The position numbers were made by a program, and so were the translations under genes. DNA of 64,000 nucleotides from Streptomyces sp. BK340 (GTDB lineage: Bacteria > Actinomycetota > Actinomycetes > Streptomycetales > Streptomycetaceae), in contig NZ_VISR01000008.1 in assembly GCF_007827595.1 (NCBI RefSeq), positions 1 through 64,000 of the forward strand. The letters run 5' to 3'. The notes under the pieces are model-generated. The model saw only the letters and a program-made list of their open reading frames with translations, was not told the DNA's origin and ran no database searches. Shown here piece by piece: positions 26,415-35,155 of this stretch; the first letter of the stretch is position 1, and the number at the start of each line of letters is the position of its first letter.

Positions 26415-27239
26415 TCAGGGCCGGTACACCTTCCCCGGTTCGGCCTTGCCGGGGGCGAGGAGCTGGGGGACCGTCACGAAGACGTAGCCGCGCTGCTTCA
26501 GGGCGTCGATGATGCCGGGCACGGCGGGCACGGTGCCCTGGTAGATGTCGTGCAGCAGGATGATCCCGTCCCGCGACGCCTGATCGAGGACCCGCTTGGT
26601 GATCAGCGCGGAGTCGTTGGTCGTGTAGTCCTTCGCGGTGACGCTCCACAGCACCTCGGCGAGGCCCAGCTGTTTGGCGATCTTGTGCACGTTCGCGTCC
26701 GTACGGCCCTGCGGCGGGCGCATCAGCGTGGGCTTGTGCCCGGTGAGCCGCTCTATCGCGTCGTCGGGCCGCTTCAGCTCCGCACGTATCTGCGCGTCGG
26801 AGATCCGGGTGAGGATCTTGTGGTCCCAGGTGTGGCTCGCCACCTCGTGGCCCTCGGCGGCCATCCGCTCGACCAGCTCCGGGTACTTCTCGATGTGCCG
26901 CTTGCCGAGCAGGAAGAACGTCGCCGGGACCTTCTTCTCCTTGAGGATGTCCAGCAGCCGCGCCGAGTTCTCGCTGGGCCCGGCGTCGAAGGTGAGCGCG
27001 ATGCACTTGGCCTCGCGGCAGTCGACGGACCCGAAGTGGGCCGGCGCCCCGTGCGCCGCCTCGGCCCGCGCCGTGCTCGGCGCGGTCGTGTCGACCTCGG
27101 CGCAGCCGGACAGGGTCAGCGCCAGGCAGGCGGCTGCCGACGTGAGCGCGGACAGGCGCAACCTCCGGCCCCCCGCGCGCATCTTGTTGGGCGCGTGCTG
27201 CCGGGCCGGGTTCGTCTCGGTCGAAGTCGAAGAAGGCAT
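26415..27239 (-). CDS. Lipoprotein polysaccharide deacetylase (NodB/CE4 family)
   Basis: A 274-aa exported protein. A basic region and hydrophobic helix end in the lipobox LTLSGC (about residue 46). The CE4 domain (about 75-260) shows motif 1 as ALTFDAGPSEN, motif 2 SHTWDH with both metal His residues, motif 3 MRPPQGRTD, and late ILLHDIYQGTVPAV. In motif 1 the first Asp (catalytic base) is kept but the second Asp, usually a metal ligand, is Ala. It would deacetylate peptidoglycan or another glycan at the outer face of the membrane. It is divergent from the phosphoribosyltransferase across a short AT-rich region. Confidence 0.82.
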   Translation of the reverse strand: MPSSTSTETNPARQHAPNKMRAGGRRLRLSALTSAAACLALTLSGCAEVDTTAPSTARAEAAHGAPAHFGSVDCREAKCIALTFDAGPSENSARLLDILKEKKVPATFFLLGKRHIEKYPELVERMAAEGHEVASHTWDHKILTRISDAQIRAELKRPDDAIERLTGHKPTLMRPPQGRTDANVHKIAKQLGLAEVLWSVTAKDYTTNDSALITKRVLDQASRDGIILLHDIYQGTVPAVPGIIDALKQRGYVFVTVPQLLAPGKAEPGKVYRP

Positions 27240-27366
27240 GCCAGGATTATACGCTCTGTGTATAGTTCACACGTTCGAATTATGCAGTTGTATTCGACGG
27301 CACGTCCGGCGCCCGTAGCACCATGGAGGTACGGGGGAGAAGAGGACCCCGGCGAGAGGACGGCCC
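27240..27366. promoter_or_regulatory. AT-rich divergent promoter with overlapping dyads
   Basis: This 127-bp gap has an unusually AT-rich core. It contains TATACGCTCTGTGTATA (27248-27264) and CGAATTATGCAGTTGTATTCG (27275-27295), two imperfect dyads of the kind bound by GntR/TetR-type repressors. No regulator gene is adjacent. Promoters for the deacetylase (minus) and the phosphoribosyltransferase (plus) must lie here. Confidence 0.5.
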
Positions 27367-28008
27367 ATGTACTACCGGGACCGCGCCGAGGCCGGACGCG
27401 AACTCGCCGGCCTGCTGAGAGACCTGCGCGACAGCGGGCGTCTTCCCGACCCCGTCGTCCTGGCCCTGCCCCGCGGCGGGATCGCGGTCGCCGCGCCCGT
27501 GGCCCGCGCCCTCGGCGCCCCGCTCGACGTGCTCGTCGTACGCAAGATCGGCGCCCCGCACCACGCGGAGTTCGCCGTCGGCGCCCTCGCCGCCGACGAT
27601 CCGCCTCTCTTCGACTCGGACACCCTCGACCGCCTGGGCCTGACCGAGCAGCGCCTCGCCCCGGCCGTCGAGCGGGAACGGGCCGAGCTGGTCCGCCGGG
27701 AGCACCGCTACCGCGGCGACCGCCCACCCCCGGAACTCAAGGGCCGTACCGTGATCGTCGTCGACGACGGCCTGGCCACCGGCGCCACCGCCCGCGCCGC
27801 CCTGCGCCACGTATGGCGCCGGGGCCCCGCCCGGGTCGTGCTGGCCGTCCCGGTCGGCGCCCCGGACTCCCTCACCCTGCTCGAGGACGAGGCCGACATG
27901 ATCGTGTGCCCGCACCGGCCGGCCGGGTTCAGCGCCGTCGGTCAGTGGTACGCCGACTTCGGGCAGCTGACCGACGCGGACGTGCTCGACGCATTGCACG
28001 CGCGCTGA
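27367..28008 (+). CDS. Phosphoribosyltransferase-domain protein
   Basis: A 213-aa type I phosphoribosyltransferase fold protein. The PRPP loop is VIVVDDGLATGATARAALRH (about 131-150), and the early LPRGGIAVAAPVARAL and VRKIGAPHHAEFAVGALA motifs place it in the stand-alone family often near stress or redox genes. The substrate is not predictable; many members may be phosphoribosyl hydrolases or regulators rather than nucleotide synthases. The next gene starts 17 bases downstream, so they are likely cotranscribed. Confidence 0.8.
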   Translation: MYYRDRAEAGRELAGLLRDLRDSGRLPDPVVLALPRGGIAVAAPVARALGAPLDVLVVRKIGAPHHAEFAVGALAADDPPLFDSDTLDRLGLTEQRLAPAVERERAELVRREHRYRGDRPPPELKGRTVIVVDDGLATGATARAALRHVWRRGPARVVLAVPVGAPDSLTLLEDEADMIVCPHRPAGFSAVGQWYADFGQLTDADVLDALHAR

Positions 28009-28024
28009 ACGCCTGGGAGCGAGG

Positions 28025-28483
28025 ATGCCCGCACTGGACGCGGCCGAGGCGCGGCGCCGGTTCACCGCCGCCCGGGTCGCCCGGCTGGCCACGGTCGACG
28101 CGGCGGGCCGGCCGCACCAGGTGCCGGTGGTCTTCGCCCGGCACACCCTCGAAGGCACCGACCGGCTCGTGACCGCCGTCGACCACAAACCCAAGACCAC
28201 CGCCCGCCTCAAGCGGCTGCGCAACATCGCCGCACACCCGGCGGTGTGCCTGCTCGCGGACGCCTACGACGAGAACTGGGACCACCTGTGGTGGGTCCGC
28301 GCCGACGGCGAGGCCCGCGTCCTGCCGCCCGGCGCGGCCGACCCGGCCGTCCGCGAAGCCCACGAGGCCGCCGTACGGCTGCTGTGCGAGAAGTATCCGC
28401 AGTACCGGGACCGTCCGCCGGACGGGCCGGTGATCGCCGTCGGCGTGCGGAGCTGGACCGGGTGGGAGGCCCGTGCACGGTGA
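28025..28483 (+). CDS. PPOX-class F420-dependent oxidoreductase
   Basis: A 152-aa split-barrel flavin/F420-binding protein. It begins LDAAEARRRFTAARVARLATV, the usual first strand, with AAGRPHQVPVVFARHTLEG and KTTARLKRLRNIAAHPAVCL following, as in small actinobacterial PPOX proteins that use F420H2. The substrate is unknown. It follows the phosphoribosyltransferase by 17 bases, and its stop lies 109 bases before the protease gene. Confidence 0.78.
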   Translation: MPALDAAEARRRFTAARVARLATVDAAGRPHQVPVVFARHTLEGTDRLVTAVDHKPKTTARLKRLRNIAAHPAVCLLADAYDENWDHLWWVRADGEARVLPPGAADPAVREAHEAAVRLLCEKYPQYRDRPPDGPVIAVGVRSWTGWEARAR

Positions 28484-28592
28484 CCCCGGACCAGGCTCGG
28501 CATCCGGCGCGGACGCCCGCATCCCGCCCGTCCGCGACAACCCCGTGCACACCAGTGGTACCGGAGGGGCACGCGGAGTAACCTCTCGTGAC

Positions 28593-30287
28593 ATGACGCG
28601 CACGGGGGAGCGAGCCGTCAAGTCGCGGTTAAGGACGCCACCTTGGGTGGCTCGCATAGAAGAGCAGGACGGACAGGTGCTCGGCGCGGGGGTGCTCCTC
28701 GCCCCTGACCGGGTGCTCACCGCGGCCCATGTCGTCCGGCCCGGCCTGCCCTACGTCGTCCACTTCGTCGGCGTGCCCGGCGTGCCGGGCGTGGCCGCCA
28801 CGGTCCGGGCGGACGAGCATGTGCCGCAGCGGGAGGACGCCTTCGGCGACCGCATCGGCGACCTGGCCCTGCTGCGGCTGGCTCAGCCGCAGCCTGCCGA
28901 ACACACCACCCGGCTCTACCGGCTGGCCTCGCCGCACGGGCCGGTGAGCATGTACGGCTTCCCGGCCGGCGACGACGGCGGCCGCTGGCACGGCGCCACC
29001 CTGGTCGCCGCCCGCGGCCGGGACCACCAGGTGCAGCTGCGCCCGCAGACCCAGGGCGAGCTGGCCGCCCCCGGCTTCAGCGGCGGGGGAGTGGTCGACC
29101 ACGAGACCGACGAGGTCATCGGGATCGTCCTCAGCGTCGACGACGGTCCGAACTCCGTCTTCAGCTACATGAGCCCCACCGAGACCATCCTGAGCCATCT
29201 GCCGCAGGCCGCCGCCTGGAGCGAGGGTGCCGAAGCCGTCGACCCGACACTGCGCCCCGGCGCGACGGGTACCGCCGGCCGGCTCGACCTGCCCTTCGCC
29301 ACCGAACTCGCCTCCTGGTTCCGGGGCGAGGGCTGGCCGGTGCTCGTCACCGTCGTCCCCGCCCGCAGCGGCCGCGCCTGGACCCTCACCCGCGCCGTCA
29401 CCCTGGCCGACCGGGAGCTGCGCACCCAGCAGAACACCAGCGCCTTCAGTCACGACCCGCCCGAGACCGTGCCACCGGCCGGCGGCCACGATCTCGCCCT
29501 GGACGTCAAGGGGATGACGGAGAGTCAGGTCATGGACAGGATCGCCGAGCGGCTGGGCATCCGCGGCGACCCGAGGCCCGAACGGCTCGGCGCCCTGCGC
29601 GTGCCGCTCGCCGCCGTCCTGGTCGGTGTCGACCAGGCCGCCGAACCCGATGCCCTGCTCGGCCTGCTGGAGCGGCTCGCCCAGCAGGGTGCCCGCCTGC
29701 TCCTGGTCTTCCGCCGCCGGGGCGGCCGTGCGGCCCAGGCTGCCGAATCCTTCGTCCGGCTACCGCTGCATGCCCGCTGGACCCGGCTGCACCGCGAACT
29801 CGACCACATCGTGGACGAGTTGGGGCCCGCGCTCGACGAACGCCGGGGCCGGGTGGCAGCGGACCCCGGCACCCTGCAGCTGCTGGACCGCGCCGAGGCC
29901 GGTGTACGGCGCACCCGGATGCTGCTCGCCTGGGTCGCCCACTCCCCGGAGCGGGAGCGGGAACCCCGCCGCGCCGACGTGCTGTTCACCTTCGAGGACG
30001 CGGCCGAGCGCCGCCGCCGGCGCCTGGAGGAGGCGATCTCGCTCCTCGACGAACGGTTGCGCCGCCGCGAGGAACTCCTCGGCCGGGTCACCGCCGAGTG
30101 GCCGCTGTGCCGGGAACGGGCCGCGGCCCGGGGCGGCGACCGGGTCATGGAGGCCTACCGGCTCTACGAACTCGCACTGTCGCTGCTGCGGCAGAGCCCC
30201 TGCGACGTGGACGAGGCGGAGACCGCCGTCCGGCACTTCGTCGGCTTCTGCTCCGGTACGGCACCCGGAAGGGAGGGCACCCCATGA
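28593..30287 (+). CDS. Trypsin-fold serine protease with long C-terminal helical region
   Basis: A 564-aa protein without a signal peptide, so probably cytoplasmic. The protease domain (about 15-215) has a complete triad: His in LTAAHVV (about 43), Asp in IGDLALLRL (about 90) and Ser in APGFSGGG (about 162). A middle alpha/beta region (about 225-400) is followed by Arg/Glu-rich coiled coils (about 400-545). Tethered cytoplasmic trypsin domains of this type occur in bacterial signalling and conflict operons. It overlaps the kinase gene by ATGA. Start is uncertain: no good ribosome site precedes 28593, and a GTG near 28650 is an alternative. From 28593, codon 13 is TTA (28629-28631). Confidence 0.75.
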   Translation: MTRTGERAVKSRLRTPPWVARIEEQDGQVLGAGVLLAPDRVLTAAHVVRPGLPYVVHFVGVPGVPGVAATVRADEHVPQREDAFGDRIGDLALLRLAQPQPAEHTTRLYRLASPHGPVSMYGFPAGDDGGRWHGATLVAARGRDHQVQLRPQTQGELAAPGFSGGGVVDHETDEVIGIVLSVDDGPNSVFSYMSPTETILSHLPQAAAWSEGAEAVDPTLRPGATGTAGRLDLPFATELASWFRGEGWPVLVTVVPARSGRAWTLTRAVTLADRELRTQQNTSAFSHDPPETVPPAGGHDLALDVKGMTESQVMDRIAERLGIRGDPRPERLGALRVPLAAVLVGVDQAAEPDALLGLLERLAQQGARLLLVFRRRGGRAAQAAESFVRLPLHARWTRLHRELDHIVDELGPALDERRGRVAADPGTLQLLDRAEAGVRRTRMLLAWVAHSPEREREPRRADVLFTFEDAAERRRRRLEEAISLLDERLRRREELLGRVTAEWPLCRERAAARGGDRVMEAYRLYELALSLLRQSPCDVDEAETAVRHFVGFCSGTAPGREGTP

Positions 30288-32551
30288 CCTCGTGCATCCG
30301 GCCCGGCTGCGCGGGCCACATCATGGGCACCGGTTACTGCGACACCTGTGGACACCGGCACCTGGAGCCACGGGCCGAGTCACGTACCGAGTCGCGGTCC
30401 GAGTCACCGCCCCCGCCGCCCGGGCCAGGGGAACCGCCCGGCCCGCAGCCCACCCACGCCGTCGCCGGAGTCGGCGAACTCGACCAGCACGGACTGGTCC
30501 TGCTGCCCGACGTCCCCGCCCCCGAGGGCGGGCTCGTCGAGGACCCCCGGCCGCCCACCGGCGGCCGCCGCTGCGGCGCGAACGGCTGCACGATGATCGT
30601 CGGCATCGGCTACGGCGGCCAGCCCGCCCCGGCGAAGGGCCGATGTCCCCGCTGCGGCACCCCCTACTCCTTCCTGCCCCTGCTGGACAAGGGCGACCTG
30701 GTCGCCGGCCACTACCGCATCCTCGGCTGCCTGGCCCGCGGTGGCCTCGGCTGGATCCACCTCGCCGAGGACACCAGCGCGGACGGCCACCGCGTCGTCC
30801 TCAAAGGGCTGATCGACGTCCATGACGCGCTGGCCCGCCGCAACGCCGTCGAGGAGCGCCGCTCGCTCACCGGTCTGCACCACCCCGACATCGTCCGCAT
30901 CATCACCTACGTCGAGCACCAGGCACCCGCCGGCCCGCCCACCGGCTACCTGGTCATGGACTACATCGGCGGCCGCTCCCTGCAGCAGCTCTTCGACGCC
31001 GACGACGCCGAGCGCGTCTTCCAGGGCCGCCCCCGCCTCGACCACGTGCTCACCTACGGCTGCAAGATCCTCGGCGCCCTGCAGTACATGCACGAACGCG
31101 GCCTGCTCTACTGCGACATGAAGCCGGCCAACGTCATCCACTTCGGGCGGGCGATCAAGGTCATCGACCTCGGCGCCGTCCGCGCGACCGGCGACCGCGG
31201 CTCCGCCTACGTCTACACGGCGAGCTTCGCCCCGCCCAAGGAGGAGGTCGACAGCCGCGGCTGGCACGTCGACAGCGACCTCTACACCGTCGGCATGACC
31301 CTGCAGGCCCTGGCCCGGGGCACCGAAGCGGCCCGTGGCCTCGCTCCCGACTCCTTCCGTCTCCTCATCGACCGCGCCACCCACGCCGAACCCCGCGCCC
31401 GGTTCCGCTCGGCCGCCGAGATGTCCCGCCAGCTCTGGGAGGTCCTGCGCGAGTTCCGTTCGCTGCAGTTCGGCGAGCAACTGCCGGAGAGCAGCACCCG
31501 GTTCCGCGCCACCGAAGCCAGCCTCGACGCCGGACTCGGCGCGATCCCCTCCCTCGGCCACTGGACCGGTCGGCCCGGCGAACACCCCGCCGGTCTCGAC
31601 GTCTCCCCGCCCGCGGCCGCCGAGGTCGCCGGTGCCCTGCCGGAACCGGTCCCCGACCCCGACGACGGGGCCGCCCTGCTGCTCGACACCTTCCCGCCCG
31701 ACGCCCCCGACCGGGTCGCCCGGCAGTGGCCCCGCGAATCCCGCCTCGGCACCCCCGAGACCGCGCTGTGGCTGTGCCGCGCCTACCTGAGAAAGGGCGC
31801 ACAGGGCGAGGCCCAGAGCTGGCTGGCCGAGGCCGAGACCCTGCTCGGCGAGCGCGCCGCCGCCTACGACTGGCGCATCGCCTGGCACCGCGGCGTGCTC
31901 CACCTGAGCAAGGCCGAGGTACGGCGGGCCGGCAGCTGCTTCGAGGCCGTCTACCGGGCGCTGCCCGGCGAGTACGTGCCCAAACTGGCCCTCGGGTACT
32001 GCGCCGAACACGCCGGTGAGCAGCGTACGGGCCGGGCCATGCGGTTCTACGAGGCCGTGTGGGCCCGGGACTTCGCCCACACCGCCGCCGCGTTCGGCCT
32101 GGCCCGCGGCCACCTGGCCACGGGAGACCGGGACGCCGCCGTACGCGTCCTCGACGACGTGCCCGCCACCTCCCGCCACTACGACGCCGCCCGCATCGCG
32201 GCCGTCCGTGTCCGCGCCGGTGTGCTGCACGGCCGCGCCCCGTCCGTGGCCGACCTGCGGGACGCGGACCACCGGCTGCCCGAGCTGCACCTGGACGGCG
32301 GCGCCGCCGACGGGGAGTCGCGGGCCCGGCTGGTCGCCGAGGTCCGGGAGAACGTCCTGCACTGCCGCCCGAAGTCCGGCTGGGGACCGGAGTTCCCAAC
32401 CGGTGACCTGCTCGGAGCCGGTGCCGAGGACGCCCTGCGCACGCTGCTGGAGCAGTCCTTCCGGCAACTGGCCGCACAGGCGCGCACCGCGGGCGAGCAC
32501 GGCCGGCTGCTCGACCTGGCCCATGCCGTACGGCCGATGAGCAGATTCTGA
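30284..32551 (+). CDS. PknG-like serine/threonine protein kinase
   Basis: A 755-aa soluble kinase, the same length and layout as mycobacterial PknG (750 aa). Two zinc-ribbon or rubredoxin-like parts come first (CIRPGCAG...CDTCGH, about 4-23; CGANGCTM...CPRCGTPYSF, about 100-130). The kinase domain (about 145-400) has the glycine loop LARGGLGWIHLA, Lys in VVLKG (about 174), the catalytic CDMKPANVI (about 276) and IDLGAV in place of DFG. A TPR-rich C-terminus runs from about 470. PknG phosphorylates the FHA protein GarA/OdhI to control glutamate metabolism; that role here is inferred from family and operon. Start ATG overlaps the protease stop. Confidence 0.88.
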   Translation: MTSCIRPGCAGHIMGTGYCDTCGHRHLEPRAESRTESRSESPPPPPGPGEPPGPQPTHAVAGVGELDQHGLVLLPDVPAPEGGLVEDPRPPTGGRRCGANGCTMIVGIGYGGQPAPAKGRCPRCGTPYSFLPLLDKGDLVAGHYRILGCLARGGLGWIHLAEDTSADGHRVVLKGLIDVHDALARRNAVEERRSLTGLHHPDIVRIITYVEHQAPAGPPTGYLVMDYIGGRSLQQLFDADDAERVFQGRPRLDHVLTYGCKILGALQYMHERGLLYCDMKPANVIHFGRAIKVIDLGAVRATGDRGSAYVYTASFAPPKEEVDSRGWHVDSDLYTVGMTLQALARGTEAARGLAPDSFRLLIDRATHAEPRARFRSAAEMSRQLWEVLREFRSLQFGEQLPESSTRFRATEASLDAGLGAIPSLGHWTGRPGEHPAGLDVSPPAAAEVAGALPEPVPDPDDGAALLLDTFPPDAPDRVARQWPRESRLGTPETALWLCRAYLRKGAQGEAQSWLAEAETLLGERAAAYDWRIAWHRGVLHLSKAEVRRAGSCFEAVYRALPGEYVPKLALGYCAEHAGEQRTGRAMRFYEAVWARDFAHTAAAFGLARGHLATGDRDAAVRVLDDVPATSRHYDAARIAAVRVRAGVLHGRAPSVADLRDADHRLPELHLDGGAADGESRARLVAEVRENVLHCRPKSGWGPEFPTGDLLGAGAEDALRTLLEQSFRQLAAQARTAGEHGRLLDLAHAVRPMSRF

Positions 32552-32591
32552 GGACGTGGACGACATCGGGGGAAACGAGGGGGACGAGGCC

Positions 32592-34124
32592 ATGAGCGTG
32601 GCCGGGAGAAGCGAGCGCACCGAGGACATCACGGTGACCCTCGCGGTCGGCCAGGAGAAGGAACTGCCCGTCGTGCCGACCGCGGCCGGGCGGTCCCGCG
32701 ACCGTGAGATGCACGCCATCCTGGAGATCGGGGTCAGCAACAACGGCGCCCCGGGCGTCGTCACCGGGGGTGTCCGCGGGGCCGGGCCCGCCCTTGCCGA
32801 GGTGCTGATCGTGGACACCTCCCGCTCCATGCTCCACCCGGACGCCAAACTGCGTGCCGCCAAGGACGCCACGGTCGCCGCCCTGCGACTGCTGCCCGAG
32901 GGCACCGCGTTCGCCGTGCTCTCCGGCCGGTTCGACGCCACCGTCGTGCACCCCGGCCCGGACCGTGAGGGCATGGCCGTCGCCGGGACCGCCGAGCGGG
33001 AGGCCGCCGAACGCGCCGTACGGATCCTGGACGCGAACGGCGGCACCGCCATCGGCCACTGGCTCGACCTGGCCAGGCGGCTGCTGAGCAAACAGTCCGC
33101 GCCCGTCAAACACGTCCTGCTGCTCACCGACGGACACAACGAGCACGACCACCGCGCCGGCATGCGTCTGGACACCGCCCTGGAGGCCTGCGACGGCCGG
33201 TTCGTCTGCGATGCGTGGGGCATCGGCGACGACTGGGACGCCGACCTCCTGCTGGGCATCACCCGGCGGCTGCACGGCCGGGCCGGAGCGGTCCGCCGTG
33301 AGTCGGAACTGCCCGCCGCGTACGAGGAGTTGGTGAACGGCCTGCTCGGCACGGCGGTCCCCGAGCTGCGCATCAAGATCACCCCGACGCCCGGCACCGT
33401 GATCCGCCAGGTCAAGCAGGTCGTGCCGAAAGAACAGGAACTCCTCGCCACCGGAGCCGAGTTGGGCTCGCGCGGCGCAGAGTACGTCACCCGGGCCTGG
33501 GGCGAGGAGACCCGGCACTTCCAGGTCGTGCTGACCGCCGACCCGACCGGCCGCGAGACCGACGAGGACCTCCAGCTCGCCGCCGTGGACGTGGTCGTAC
33601 CCGACTTCGGACCCGCCGTACGGCTGCCCGCGCCGCAGCCCGTCCTGGTGCGCTGGACCGACAACCCGCTCGACGCGTCCCGGCAGCACCCCGGGGTCCG
33701 CCGCCACGAGCTGTACCAGCAGGCGAGCGCCGCCGTGGCCCGGGCCTACCGGGCCTGGCTGCGCCGCGCCGAGGGCAGGGCGGAGGCGGACCGGGAACTC
33801 GCCCGGGCACTGGCGCTGGCCGGGGAACTGGGCGACGCCCAACTGCTGGGCGCCCTGCGGCGGATCGAGGCCGAGCCGGGCACGGGCCGGGTCCGCGACG
33901 GCCTCAAGGACGTCGACTGGCAGCACCTGATCCTCTCCAGCGCCATGACCACCCCGCCGGAACAGCCCGCCGAGGGTCCGCCCGCGGCGGGACCGGCGGC
34001 CGTCGGTCCGGAGAACCCGCCCGGTGCCGACGAACTGATCGAGTGCCCGGGCTGCAGCTGGCTCGGCCCGGCGGACTCGGTGTACTGCGGCAGGTGCGGG
34101 CGTCTGCTGGGGGGAGCATGGTGA
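32592..34124 (+). CDS. VWA-domain protein with C-terminal zinc ribbon
   Basis: A 510-aa protein. The von Willebrand A domain (about 65-260) has the MIDAS motif DTSRSM (about 74-79), a Thr loop around GGTAIGHW and LLLTDGHNEHD. After beta and helical regions, the C-terminus (about 480-508) is a zinc ribbon (CPGCSWLG...YCGRCGRLL). VWA-MIDAS proteins bind partner proteins through a metal. The zinc ribbon resembles those of the kinase upstream. The ATG at 32592 is preferred over an upstream GTG at 32556. The gap from the kinase is 40 bases and the next gene overlaps by GTGA. Confidence 0.8.
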   Translation: MSVAGRSERTEDITVTLAVGQEKELPVVPTAAGRSRDREMHAILEIGVSNNGAPGVVTGGVRGAGPALAEVLIVDTSRSMLHPDAKLRAAKDATVAALRLLPEGTAFAVLSGRFDATVVHPGPDREGMAVAGTAEREAAERAVRILDANGGTAIGHWLDLARRLLSKQSAPVKHVLLLTDGHNEHDHRAGMRLDTALEACDGRFVCDAWGIGDDWDADLLLGITRRLHGRAGAVRRESELPAAYEELVNGLLGTAVPELRIKITPTPGTVIRQVKQVVPKEQELLATGAELGSRGAEYVTRAWGEETRHFQVVLTADPTGRETDEDLQLAAVDVVVPDFGPAVRLPAPQPVLVRWTDNPLDASRQHPGVRRHELYQQASAAVARAYRAWLRRAEGRAEADRELARALALAGELGDAQLLGALRRIEAEPGTGRVRDGLKDVDWQHLILSSAMTTPPEQPAEGPPAAGPAAVGPENPPGADELIECPGCSWLGPADSVYCGRCGRLLGGAW

Positions 34125-35155
34125 GCGTCGACGCCCGCACCGGACCGGGCCGACGGGCGCACGCCACAGCGAGCCCCCGCGACCGGGCCCCGCTGCCCCG
34201 GCACCTCGGCAGCCTCCTCGGCGCCGGGCCGCGACCGCCGGACCCGGGCAGCACGACCGCCTACGAACTCGCCGTGCGCCGCCGCCTGCTGCTGGCCCTG
34301 ACGGCCCTGCTGACCCTGTCCCTGTTCCTGTCCTACGAGGGTGTGCACGCGGACGCCAACCCGCTGCGCACCTCCAGCGCCCCCGCCGTCGTCGCCATCG
34401 ACACCGCGCTGTACGCGCTCGGCGAGGCACAGGCGGACGCGACCGGGGGCACCCCCTCGACCAGCGAGTTCCAGAAACAGATCTCGGTGGCCGCGCAGAG
34501 CCTCGCCCTGGCCGCCGCCGACGACGTGGGCGGCCCGGGCGGCCGGCAGGCGCTGCAGACGGTCGCCGGACTGATCACCGGATACACCGGCATGGTCGAG
34601 AAGGCCCAGCTCCAGTCCCAGGGAAGCGTGTCGCGGGACGCCTATCTGAGCTACGCGACCAGCATGCTGAAGACCGAGAAGACCGGCATCGAGGACCGGC
34701 TCAGACGGCTGCAGGACGAACAGCGGGCCGTGGTCGGGCGGCAGACCTCCTTCGGGTGGGCGCTGTGGCTCGGCTGGAGCGCGACCGCGCTGCTCGTCCT
34801 CGCGCTGGGCGCGGCCCTGGTGGAGACACAGCTCTTCCTGTGCCACCGCTTCCGGCGCAGGTTCAACCGTCAGCTCATCGCCGCATGCGCCCTGCTGGCC
34901 GGGGGGTTCACGACTCTCCTGCTGTTCACGGTGTGGACGCGCCAGGGCATGACGGACACCCGCGGCCTGCTCGACCGGCTGGTGTCCGGGCAGGCCGTCA
35001 CGGACGCCGGGCAGCAAACCGCCGGGTACCTGGCGCACACCGGTTTCCGGGCGGCGGCCTCGGCGTGGATCGTACTGGGAGGCATCGCGCTCATGGCGCT
35101 GACCGAGACGGGTCTGCGACAGCACATCAACGACTACCGGTTCAGGCCCCGGTGA
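34121..35155 (+). CDS. GlnX-like four-TM membrane protein
   Basis: A 344-aa membrane protein. TM1 lies at about 48-67 (RRRLLLALTALLTLSLFLSY). A roughly 150-residue helical extracellular segment follows. TM2 is at about 213-235 (LGWSATALLVLALGAALVE), TM3 at about 250-272 (LLAGGFTTLLLFTVW), and TM4 near 312-330 (WIVLGGIALMALTE). Four TMs with a long first external loop match GlnX, the membrane partner that links the binding protein GlnH to PknG. The sequence itself is divergent, so the name rests on topology and operon position. The GTG at 34121 gives a 4-bp overlap with the VWA gene. Confidence 0.7.
   Translation: MSVDARTGPGRRAHATASPRDRAPLPRHLGSLLGAGPRPPDPGSTTAYELAVRRRLLLALTALLTLSLFLSYEGVHADANPLRTSSAPAVVAIDTALYALGEAQADATGGTPSTSEFQKQISVAAQSLALAAADDVGGPGGRQALQTVAGLITGYTGMVEKAQLQSQGSVSRDAYLSYATSMLKTEKTGIEDRLRRLQDEQRAVVGRQTSFGWALWLGWSATALLVLALGAALVETQLFLCHRFRRRFNRQLIAACALLAGGFTTLLLFTVWTRQGMTDTRGLLDRLVSGQAVTDAGQQTAGYLAHTGFRAAASAWIVLGGIALMALTETGLRQHINDYRFRPR

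Noticed and set aside
30404..33664. Minus-strand frame of 1086 codons, and a similar one of 1021 codons at 31365-34430
   Set aside because: Antisense to the kinase and VWA genes, low-complexity translations; the plus-strand genes have motifs and coupled starts.
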